From the NCBI RefSeq assembly GCF_018638295.1, contig NZ_JABTTS010000002.1, positions 310,001-374,000 on the forward strand: 64,000 bases of DNA, given 5' to 3'. Of this stretch, positions 30,759 through 37,460 are shown piece after piece. The DNA is from Streptomyces sp. CHD11 (GTDB lineage: Bacteria; Actinomycetota; Actinomycetes; Streptomycetales; Streptomycetaceae). A model generated the notes under the pieces. The model was given only the letters and a program-made list of their open reading frames with translations, had not been told where the DNA came from and ran no database searches. Position numbers and translations under genes: made by a program. The stretch's first letter is position 1. Each line of letters opens with the position of its first letter.

Positions 30759-31263
30759 ATGGTCAGCTCATCCCATGAGGCCCTGCACCGGATCTTCCAG
30801 CAGGAACCGGGCCTCTTCTCGCGCGTCGCCAGGAATCTGGGCGTCGCCTTCCCCCCACCCGTGTCCGCCTCGGAACTCTCCACCGACCTCACGGAGACCC
30901 GGCCGCTGGAGCGGCGGGTGGACACGCTGCTGCGCATGGACACTCATGGAACAAGGCCTGGGCACGACGCAGGCCGCGGATCTCTGGAGGCATCTCATGG
31001 CCGTCGACCTCTCCTTCTTCCAGTCACAGACCGCCCAGCAGCTCCGTGCCGAGGGCGAGGCGAAGGGTCAGGTGAAGGGCCGGGCTGAGGCTGTTCTGGT
31101 CCTTCTGGGGCACCGGGGTGTCGAGCTCGGCGAAGAGGACCGGGAGCGCATCGCCGGCTGTGGTGACCCCGAGGTCTTGGACGTGTGGCTGAAGAGGGCT
31201 CTCACGGCGAGGTCGGCGGCCGAGGTGTTCGCGCCGGCCGATGAGACGGGGACCGCGGACTGA
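30759..31263 (+). pseudogene. deleted and frameshifted gene of a Streptomyces PD-(D/E)XK-like family
   Basis: The first frame reads MVSSSHEALHRIFQQEPGLF, then DLTETRPLERRVDTLLRMDT, the usual start of a family common in Streptomyces that I recall as related to Rpn/YhgA-like nucleases. It then jumps, near 30945 and in another frame, to the C-terminal part (GTTQAADLWRHLMAVDLSFF to AAEVFAPADETGTAD). About 150 central residues, including the likely catalytic core, are missing. The pieces keep high similarity to family sequence, so the loss looks fairly recent. Confidence 0.7.
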
Positions 31264-31472
31264 CGGACCTCTCCCTCTTCCCGTCGCAGACTGCGCTGCA
31301 GCTCAGGGCGGAGGGATACGCCACGTACCTGGCAGCCTCCTGCGTCCCGGTTTCCGATGAGGACCGGGAACGCATCGCAGGCTGCTGGGACATCGACACA
31401 CTGAACGTCTGGTTCACCCGGGCCGTCACGGCGGCGTCGGCAGCCGAGGTCTTCGAGAGCAGGGCGGACTGA
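31264..31472 (+). pseudogene. second, partial copy of the same family's C-terminus
   Basis: Directly after the first remnant, the frame reads DLSLFPSQTALQLRAEGYAT, then VSDEDRERIAGCWD and LNVWFTRAVTAASAAEVFE to a stop. It repeats the C-terminal domain of the upstream pseudogene (DLSFFQSQTAQQLRAEG, EEDRERIAGCGD, AAEVFA) with divergence. It has no start codon or ribosome-binding site. It suggests two tandem paralogues collapsed here. Confidence 0.65.
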
Positions 31473-31539
31473 GTCCGGTCACCGGGCGGTGCGACGCCGG
31501 AGGCGTCGCCGTCGGGGCGGGTGCTCACAGGGACGGGTA

Positions 31540-31603
31540 GCCAGGTCATCGGGAGCAACAGGTGAGCGTGCTGACCTGACCCGGTAGCTCCTGCCTCCGG
31601 GCA
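31540..31603 (+). repeat. diverged duplicate of the tuf 3' end, copy B
   Basis: GCCAGGTCATC, then CAACAGGTGAGCGTGCTGAC and GGTAGCTCCTGC, mirrors copy A at 30554 with about 11 mismatches in 62 bases. It is followed, as copy A is, by a GGGCCCCTCCGTACGGGG hairpin resembling a decayed tuf terminator. The PD-(D/E)XK-like remnants lie between the two copies. Confidence 0.65.
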
Positions 31604-31680
31604 TGCCCGGTGTGGTGACGGGTAGGGCCCCTCCGTACGGGGGGTCGTGCCCCTGGTGGTGGAACGGAGGGTGGTCGGAA

Positions 31681-32055
31681 GTGATCCGAAAGCTGCAGGC
31701 CGTCGCGCTGGACTGTGCTGATCCGGTGCGGCTCGCCGAGTTCTATGCGGGACTGCTCGGCGGCCGGGTGGTCGCGGACCCGGAGGAGCCCCAGTGGGTC
31801 GAGGTGCACGGTTTTGAAGGGACTCCGCTGGCGTTTCAGCGTGCGGACGGCTACCGGCCGCCCGCATGGCCCGACCAGGAACGTCCGCAGCAGCTCCACC
31901 TGGACTTCGACGTCGACGACCTCGACGCGGAGGAGGAGCGGGCGCTCGCCCTCGGTGCGACCGTGCTGGAGCGGACGGACCAGATCCGCCCGGGGGCCAA
32001 CTGGCGGGTCTACGCGGACCCGGCCGGCCATCCGTTCTGCCTCTGCGTCCACTGA
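31681..32055 (+). CDS. VOC (glyoxalase/bleomycin-resistance fold) family protein
   Basis: This is a 124-residue single-domain protein with the beta-alpha-beta-beta-beta pattern of the vicinal-oxygen-chelate fold (LQAVALDCADPVRLAEFYAG, QLHLDFDVDDLDAEEERALA, WRVYADPAGHPFCLCVH). The substrate is unknown. GTG 31681 with GGAGGGTGG upstream is better supported than the ATG at 31603, which would add a Trp/Gly-rich tail from the decayed repeat region. Confidence 0.8.
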   Translation: MIRKLQAVALDCADPVRLAEFYAGLLGGRVVADPEEPQWVEVHGFEGTPLAFQRADGYRPPAWPDQERPQQLHLDFDVDDLDAEEERALALGATVLERTDQIRPGANWRVYADPAGHPFCLCVH

Positions 32056-32110
32056 GATCCGGGCCCCAAATGCTTTGCGGGGGGCCGGGCCGGTCGGATA
32101 GGAAGCTTGC

Positions 32111-32650
32111 ATGCTGAGAGGCGACAAGGTCGGGCTGAGGGCCCGGCACGAGGACGATATTCCGGTCCTGCGGGCCGAGCTGTACGACGACGTGGTCAAC
32201 GCCTCGCGGGCCGAGGGCGGTCCCTGGCGGCCGGTCACGCCCGGCTCGAAGGATCCGCGGCTCGTGGTGGACGACACGGAGCAGGGACACGTCCCGTTCT
32301 CCGTGGTGGAGCTGGCCGGCGGCACGCTGGTCGGCACCGCGACGCTGTGGGGCATCGACCATCACAACCGGTCCGCCCACATCGGGCTGGGGCTGTTGCC
32401 GGCCGCCCGAGGCAAGGGCTACGGCACCGACGTGGTCGCGGTCCTGTGCCACTACGGCTTCGTCGTACGGGGCCTGCACCGGCTGGGAATCGAGACCCTG
32501 TCGGACAACGCCGCGATGCTGCGCTCCGCCGAGCGCAATGGCTTCGTCCGCGAGGGCGTGCTGCGCTCCTCGGCCTGGGTGATGGGCGAGTTCATGGACG
32601 AGGTACTGCTCGGACTCCTGGCCCAGGACTGGAAGACGGACAGGCACTGA
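32111..32650 (+). CDS. GNAT family N-acetyltransferase
   Basis: This is a 179-residue acetyltransferase of the RimJ/RimL-like GNAT group. HIGLGLLPAARGKGYGTDVV contains the acetyl-CoA-binding R-G-x-G-Y signature, and LGIETLSDNAAMLRSAERNG is the usual N-x-x-M/S-x-x-x-x-E-x-x-G element. It is expected to acetylate an amino group on an unknown protein or small molecule. It lies 55 bases after the VOC gene, probably co-transcribed. Confidence 0.85.
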   Translation: MLRGDKVGLRARHEDDIPVLRAELYDDVVNASRAEGGPWRPVTPGSKDPRLVVDDTEQGHVPFSVVELAGGTLVGTATLWGIDHHNRSAHIGLGLLPAARGKGYGTDVVAVLCHYGFVVRGLHRLGIETLSDNAAMLRSAERNGFVREGVLRSSAWVMGEFMDEVLLGLLAQDWKTDRH

Positions 32651-32728
32651 TAACGGTGCAGGCCCCGGGCGCGCCGGACCGGCGTGCCCGAGGCCGTGCC
32701 GGCCCCCGCCGGGATGGTCAGGCGTGGA

Positions 32729-33115
32729 TCAGGCGCGCTGCCACAGGGCCGGGACGTTCGACGACTGCCGGCCGGACTGGGCCCGGTGGCCCCGGAGACA
32801 GCGGTAGACGGGGCCGCCCAGCCGGAAACGGGCCGTCGCGCGGGAGGTCCGGGCGGACCGGGCCGCCTCCTGCTGGAGTTCGGTCGCCGCGGGCATCACG
32901 ATCCGGCTGTGCTCCAGCACCAGCTCGCCCCGCGCGGTGGCCCGCACCCCGTGCCGGCCGCGCTCGAACAGAGCGCCGATCAAGGCGCGTTCGATCCGCA
33001 TGAGCTGTGCGCTCAGCGCGGGCTGGGCGAGTCCCGGGTCGGTGGCCGCCCGGGTGAGGCTGCCCGCGTCCGCGATCGCCCGGATCGTCTTGAGATGCCG
33101 CAACTCCCACTCCAA
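32729..33115 (-). pseudogene. truncated LysR-type regulator
   Basis: From a possible TTG at 33115 the minus strand reads LEWELRHLKTIRAIADAGSL, then QPALSAQLMRIERALIGALF, a LysR helix-turn-helix domain of the Streptomyces type. The dimer helix follows, but similarity stops after TSRATARFRLGG, and 25 unrelated residues lead to a stop. The entire ligand-binding domain (about 200 residues) is missing. It is probably non-functional. Confidence 0.7.
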
Positions 33116-33164
33116 GAGGGGGGCTTGCGGCGTGACCGGGGTGGGGCAAAAGGTTGGTACGGAC

Positions 33165-33782
33165 CTACGTCCGGTCCTCTCGGCCCGGCCGGCGCAGGCC
33201 GTCGACGAGGATGCCGGCCAGCCGGCGTGCGTCGTAGTCGGGGTCGCTCTCCGCGCCGATGCAGAGGTTGCCGACTCCGCGCATGAGGGTGAGGGCGTCG
33301 ATGTCGGCGCGGATCTCACCGGCGGTGACCGCGGCGTCGAGCAGCTCGGCGCAGACGGGCAGCAGGCGGTCGAGGAAGTAGTCGTGCAGGGCCCCGAAGC
33401 CGGCCTGGTCGGAGCGGAGGACGGCGGCGAGGCCGTGCTTGGTGACCAGGAAGTCGACGAAGAGGTCGATCCACTGCCGCAGGGCGGTGTGCGGGGTGGC
33501 GGCGGTGGCCAGCAGGGCCGGACCGGCCTCGGCGCAGGCCTCGACCTGGTGGCGGTACACGCCGATGATCAGGTCCGCCCGGGTCGGGAAGTGCCGGTAG
33601 AGGGTGCCGAGGCCGACGCCGGCCCGGGAGGCGATGTCGCGCACCGGGGCGTCCACGCCGGAGGTGACGAAGACCGCCGTGGCCGCATCGAGCAGCGTCT
33701 CCTTGTTGCGCCGGGCGTCCTTGCGCCGTGACGGGGCCGCGGGCCCGCCGTCCGCGTCGTTGCCCTGGTCGCTTCGGTTCAC
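33165..33782 (-). CDS. TetR family transcriptional repressor
   Basis: This is a 205-residue regulator with an N-terminal TetR DNA-binding domain (RRNKETLLDAATAVFVTSGV, RDIASRAGVGLGTLYRHFPT) and a helical ligand-binding domain. GTG 33782 with GGAAGGA upstream is the best start. It is divergent from an aldo/keto reductase gene, and two palindromes in the shared promoter (33867-33883 and 33899-33915) are likely its operators. It probably represses the reductase operon and itself until a small electrophile or other ligand binds. Confidence 0.88.
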   Translation of the reverse strand: MNRSDQGNDADGGPAAPSRRKDARRNKETLLDAATAVFVTSGVDAPVRDIASRAGVGLGTLYRHFPTRADLIIGVYRHQVEACAEAGPALLATAATPHTALRQWIDLFVDFLVTKHGLAAVLRSDQAGFGALHDYFLDRLLPVCAELLDAAVTAGEIRADIDALTLMRGVGNLCIGAESDPDYDARRLAGILVDGLRRPGREDRT

Positions 33783-33858
33783 CGCGTCGTTCCTTCCGCC
33801 TCTCGCATGCTCCCGCATGCTCTCACGCACGCCCGAGCGCGACCGTGGTCGCCCGTGC

Positions 33859-33888
33859 TTGCCAAAACGGAACAGTGTTCCGTATCGT
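33859..33888 (+). promoter_or_regulatory. promoter with first TetR operator
   Basis: TTGCCA (33859-33864), 18 bases, TATCGT (33883-33888). The palindrome ACGGAACAGTGTTCCGT (33867-33883) fills the spacer, the classic position for repression by a TetR protein. Confidence 0.65.
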
Positions 33889-33898
33889 TCCAGGGGTA

Positions 33899-33915
33899 CC
33901 GGAACGGTGTTCCGT
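33899..33915 (+). promoter_or_regulatory. second TetR operator
   Basis: CGGAAC-GGT-GTTCCG repeats the half-sites of the operator at 33867, with centres 32 bases apart. Confidence 0.65.
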
Positions 33916-33948
33916 TTCGGGTTCAGTCTGTCATGAGGAGATACGGAC

Positions 33949-34971
33949 ATGCAGTACCGCACCCTGGGCCGGACCGGCGTACAGGTCAGTGCTCTCGCGC
34001 TCGGCGCGATGAACTTCGGTGCGATCGGACGCACCACCCAGGACGAGGCCACGGCCCTCGTCGACACGGCCCTGGAGGCCGGGATCAACCTCATCGACAC
34101 CGCCGACATGTACAGCGGCGGGGAGTCCGAGGAGATGGTCGGCAAGGCCATCGCCGGCCGCCGCGACGACATCGTGCTGGCCACGAAGGCGACCATGCCG
34201 ATGGGGGAGGAGCGCAACCACAAGGGCGGCTCGCGCCGCTGGCTGGTCACCGCGCTGGACGACAGCCTGCGCCGCCTCGGCGTGGACCACGTGGACCTCT
34301 ACCAGATGCACCGCTGGGACCCGACCACCGGCGACGAGGAGACCCTGTCGGCGCTGACCGATCTCCAGCGCGCGGGCAAGATCCGCTACTTCGGCTCCTC
34401 CACCTTCCCCGCCCACCGCATCGTGCAGGCCCAGTGGGCCGCCCGTGACCTGCGGCTCGGCCGGTACGTCACCGAGCAGCCCAGCTACTCGATCCTGCAG
34501 CGCGGTATCGAGGCCGACGTCCTGCCGGTGAGCGAGGAATACGGGCTCGGCGTGCTGGTGTGGAGTCCGCTGGCGTCGGGATGGCTGTCGGGCGCGGTCC
34601 GCAGGGGTCAGGACGTCACGACACACCGCTCGACGTTCATGCCGGACCGCTTCGACCTCGCGCAGTCCGCCAACAGGGCCCGGCTCGACGCCGTCGAGCG
34701 GCTGGCCGCGGTCGCGGACGAGGCCGGACTGACCATGATCCAGCTGGCCCTCGGCTTCGTCACCGCGCACCCCGGCGTGACCAGCGCACTCATCGGCCCC
34801 CGTACGACGGAACACCTCACGTCGCAGCTCGCCGCCGCCGACACCGTGCTCTCCGCCGATGTGCTCGACGCGATCGACGGCATCGTCGCTCCCGGTGTCG
34901 ACCTGGCCGCGCACGAGAAGTTCGACACGCCGCCCGCGCTGCTCGACGCGTCACTGCGTCGTCGCCGCTGA
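33949..34971 (+). CDS. aldo/keto reductase
   Basis: This is a 340-residue NADPH-dependent oxidoreductase with a TIM-barrel fold. The catalytic tetrad is visible: Asp and Tyr in LIDTADMYSGGESEEMVG, Lys in VLATKATMPMG and His in LYQMHRWDP. C-terminal cofactor-binding sequence VTSALIGPRTTEHL is present. It is divergent from the TetR gene, and its product may reduce a toxic carbonyl. The next gene, a luciferase-like oxidoreductase, starts 22 bases later and is probably co-regulated. Confidence 0.9.
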   Translation: MQYRTLGRTGVQVSALALGAMNFGAIGRTTQDEATALVDTALEAGINLIDTADMYSGGESEEMVGKAIAGRRDDIVLATKATMPMGEERNHKGGSRRWLVTALDDSLRRLGVDHVDLYQMHRWDPTTGDEETLSALTDLQRAGKIRYFGSSTFPAHRIVQAQWAARDLRLGRYVTEQPSYSILQRGIEADVLPVSEEYGLGVLVWSPLASGWLSGAVRRGQDVTTHRSTFMPDRFDLAQSANRARLDAVERLAAVADEAGLTMIQLALGFVTAHPGVTSALIGPRTTEHLTSQLAAADTVLSADVLDAIDGIVAPGVDLAAHEKFDTPPALLDASLRRRR

Positions 34972-34993
34972 CCGTCCGGAGGCACGGCAGCCC

Positions 34994-35869
34994 ATGTCAC
35001 CCGCACTCCGACCCCGTTTCGGGATCATGACCGCCCCCGCCCAGGTGGGCTACGACGACGTCCTGCGCGTATGGCGCGAGGCCGACGCGATACCGGAGAT
35101 CGAGCACGCCTGGCTGTTCGATCACCTCATGCCCATCTTCGGCGACCCGAACGGGCCGACGTTCGAGGGCTGGACGCTGCTCTCCGCCCTCGCGGCGCAG
35201 ACACGGCGCCTGCGGCTCGGCGTGATGGTGACCAGCAACCGGTTCCGGCCGCCCGCGCTGCTCGCCAAGATCGCCACGACCGTCGACATCGTCTCCGGCG
35301 GGCGGCTCGACTTCGGCATCGGTGTCGGCTCCCGCCCCAGCCCGCCCGAGGCGTGGCGCGAGTACCCGGCGCACGGCCTGCCCTTCCATCCTCCGGCGCA
35401 GGCGGTGGAGAGCCTCGCCGAAGCCTGCACGGTGATCCGGCGGCTGTGGACGGAGAAGGAACCCTTCGACTTCCACGGCCGTCACCACCACCTCACCGGG
35501 GCGTTCGGCAGCCCCGGGCCCGTGCAGCGCCCGCACCCGCCGATCCTCATCGGCGGACGTTCCTCCGCCACGCTGCGGGTGGTGGCCGAGCACGCGGATC
35601 TGTGGAACGTCCCCGGCGGTGACATGGCCGACGTGGCGCGCCGCGGCGCCCTGCTGGACAGCTACTGCGAGGACATCGGCCGCGACCCCGCCTCCATCGT
35701 CCGCTCGATCCACCTGCCCGTCGACACCGGCCGGCCCGGCGCCACGCGGGAGGCGATCGGCGAAGCCCTCGATGCCGGATTCCGGCATGTCGTCCTCGGG
35801 CTGCCGGTGCCGTATCCCGACGGCATCGCGCGGTGGGTCACGGACGAACTGATCCGCCCGTCGCTCTGA
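34994..35869 (+). CDS. LLM-class (luciferase-like) F420-dependent oxidoreductase
   Basis: This is a 291-residue protein of the bacterial luciferase-like family, whose actinobacterial members generally use coenzyme F420. Supporting motifs are FGIMTAPAQVGYDDVLRVWR, HAWLFDHLMPIFGDPNGP, LRLGVMVTSNRFRPPALLAK, VSGGRLDFGIGVGSRP and HPPILIGGRS. The start is ATG 34994. It is second gene of the TetR-controlled unit. The substrate is unknown. Confidence 0.85.
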   Translation: MSPALRPRFGIMTAPAQVGYDDVLRVWREADAIPEIEHAWLFDHLMPIFGDPNGPTFEGWTLLSALAAQTRRLRLGVMVTSNRFRPPALLAKIATTVDIVSGGRLDFGIGVGSRPSPPEAWREYPAHGLPFHPPAQAVESLAEACTVIRRLWTEKEPFDFHGRHHHLTGAFGSPGPVQRPHPPILIGGRSSATLRVVAEHADLWNVPGGDMADVARRGALLDSYCEDIGRDPASIVRSIHLPVDTGRPGATREAIGEALDAGFRHVVLGLPVPYPDGIARWVTDELIRPSL

Positions 35870-35947
35870 AACATCGCGCGGGCCCCCGCTCGACCGCTCC
35901 GCCGCGCCGATCGCGATCGCCGATGCGGCCGCACCTGCGCTCATCCA

Positions 35948-35976
35948 CTCACCCCCGGTCCCGCGCCGGGGGTGAG
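35948..35976 (+). terminator. terminator after the luciferase-like gene
   Basis: CTCACCCCCGG (35948-35958) pairs perfectly with CCGGGGGTGAG (35966-35976) around a 7-base loop. A 16-base perfect palindrome, CCCGTGCGCGCACGGG, follows at 36007-36022. Confidence 0.7.
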
Positions 35977-36024
35977 GCGTGCCGGTCGGGGACATCCCCT
36001 CAGAGACCCGTGCGCGCACGGGTA

Positions 36025-36054
36025 TTGACGCGCCACTCCGCCGGCCCATAGCGT
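36025..36054 (+). promoter_or_regulatory. xylanase promoter
   Basis: TTGACG (36025-36030), 18 bases, TAGCGT (36049-36054). Transcription would begin near 36061, just before the palindrome. Confidence 0.6.
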
Positions 36055-36066
36055 CCGCCCATCCCT

Positions 36067-36094
36067 AATGTTTCGAATGCTACTTCGAAACATT
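36067..36094 (+). promoter_or_regulatory. palindromic operator at the xylanase promoter
   Basis: AATGTTTCGAA (36067-36077) and TTCGAAACATT (36084-36094) form a perfect 11-base inverted repeat with a 6-base spacer, just downstream of the predicted transcription start. TTTCGAA/TTCGAAA half-sites resemble operators of LacI-type regulators of Streptomyces xylan and xyloside genes. No such regulator gene lies in this window. Confidence 0.6.
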
Positions 36095-36125
36095 CGAGAA
36101 CGACGATGGGAATGAGACTCCCCGC

Positions 36126-37313
36126 ATGAGATCCATTCGTTTCGCCACCGTGGCCGTCGCCACCGCCGCCCTCGCCCTGCCGCTGATGGCGGGTTCCGCG
36201 GCCGCCGACCCGTCGGCCGGCCGGAAGGCCGCCCCGCACTCCCACGCCACGTTCGACCGGCTGCGTGAGGCCGCTCCCAGGGACTTCTTCGTGGGCACCG
36301 CCGTCGCGGGCGGCGGCCACCACCTGGAGCAGGACTACCCGGACCCCTTCACCCATGACAAGGAGTACCGGAAGGTCCTGGCGCGCCAGTTCAGCTCGGT
36401 CTCCGCCGAGAACCAGATGAAGTGGGAGTACATCCATCCCGAGCGCGACCGCTACGACTTCGGCCAGGCCGACGCCATCGCCCGGTTCGCCCAGCGCAAC
36501 AAGCAGGTCGTGCGTGGCCACACCCTCCTGTGGCACAGCCAGAACCCGGCGTGGCTGGAGGAGGGCGACTTCTCCAGGACGGAGCTGCGCGCCATCCTGC
36601 GCGACCACATCACCACCGTCGTCGGCCGCTACGCCGGCCGGATCCAGCAGTGGGACGTCGCCAACGAGATCTTCGACGACCAGGGGAATCTGCGGACCCA
36701 GGACAACATCTGGATCCGTGAACTGGGACCGGGCATCATCGCCGACGCCTTCCGGTGGGCCCACAAGGCCGACCCCAGGGCGAAGCTCTTCTTCAACGAC
36801 TACAACGTCGAGGGACTCAACGCGAAGAGCGACGCCTACTACACCCTCGTCCAGGACCTGCTCGAGCAGGGCGTGCCCGTCGACGGCTTCTCCGTACAGG
36901 GGCATCTCAGCACGCGCTACGGCTTCCCGGGCGATCTGAAGGACAACCTGCACCGCTTCGACGCGCTCGGCCTGGAGACGGCCGTCACCGAGCTGGACGT
37001 CCGCATGGACCTGCCGGAGAGCGGCGAGCCGACCGAGGAGCAGCAGAGGAAGCAGGCCGACTACTACCAGCGGACGCTCGAGGCGTGCCTGGCCGTCGAC
37101 GGCTGCAACTCGTTCACCATCTGGGGGTTCACCGACAAGTACTCATGGGTGCCGGTGTTCTTCGAGGGCGAGGGCTTCGCGAACGTCATGACCGACGAGT
37201 ACGAGCGCAAGCCCGCCTTCTACGCCCTGCGGGACACCCTGCGGGAGGCGGCGGCACGGGAGGACGACTGCAAGAAGCACCACAAGCACCACCACGGGCA
37301 CCGGAAGGGCTGA
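36126..37313 (+). CDS. secreted endo-1,4-beta-xylanase, GH10 family
   Basis: This is a 395-residue secreted glycoside hydrolase that cleaves xylan. A Sec-type signal peptide ends near GSAAADPS (about residue 26). Catalytic residues are Glu181 in WDVANEIFDD (acid/base) and Glu289 in TELDVRMDL (nucleophile). GHTLLWHSQNPAWL and the C-terminal TIWGFTDKYSW loop are typical of GH10. There is no carbohydrate-binding module. The end is an unusual His/Lys-rich tail (KKHHKHHHGHRKG), which could bind metal or a negatively charged surface. A palindrome at its promoter suggests substrate-responsive repression. Confidence 0.93.
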   Translation: MRSIRFATVAVATAALALPLMAGSAAADPSAGRKAAPHSHATFDRLREAAPRDFFVGTAVAGGGHHLEQDYPDPFTHDKEYRKVLARQFSSVSAENQMKWEYIHPERDRYDFGQADAIARFAQRNKQVVRGHTLLWHSQNPAWLEEGDFSRTELRAILRDHITTVVGRYAGRIQQWDVANEIFDDQGNLRTQDNIWIRELGPGIIADAFRWAHKADPRAKLFFNDYNVEGLNAKSDAYYTLVQDLLEQGVPVDGFSVQGHLSTRYGFPGDLKDNLHRFDALGLETAVTELDVRMDLPESGEPTEEQQRKQADYYQRTLEACLAVDGCNSFTIWGFTDKYSWVPVFFEGEGFANVMTDEYERKPAFYALRDTLREAAAREDDCKKHHKHHHGHRKG

Positions 37314-37338
37314 CACCGCCCGTCCCGCGGACACCCCC

Positions 37339-37365
37339 GGGGGGGGGGGGGGGGGGGGGGGGGGG
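37339..37365 (+). repeat. homopolymer run of 27 G
   Basis: An uninterrupted G tract preceded by CCCCC, in the gap between the xylanase stop and the convergent SulP transporter gene. Its length may be a sequencing or assembly artefact, or a truly unstable tract. Confidence 0.9.
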
Positions 37366-37375
37366 CGGTAGCGGT

Positions 37376-37460
37376 TTCCGCCCCCGCCGCCCCTTTCCCG
37401 TCCCCGGGGCCCTGCCCCCGGACCCCCGTTCGCGCAGTTCCCCGCGCCCCTGGGGCGCCC
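37376..37460 (+). repeat. GC-rich Streptomyces intergenic repeat, copy 2 (variant)
   Basis: CCGCCCCCGCCGCCCCTTTC, then CCCCGGGGCCCTGCCCCCGG and CGCGCAGTTCCCCGCGCCCC. The left half matches the copies at 24,841, 39,549 and 48,001. The right half is the other widespread variant (GCGCAGTTCCCCGCGCCCCTG). Confidence 0.6.
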
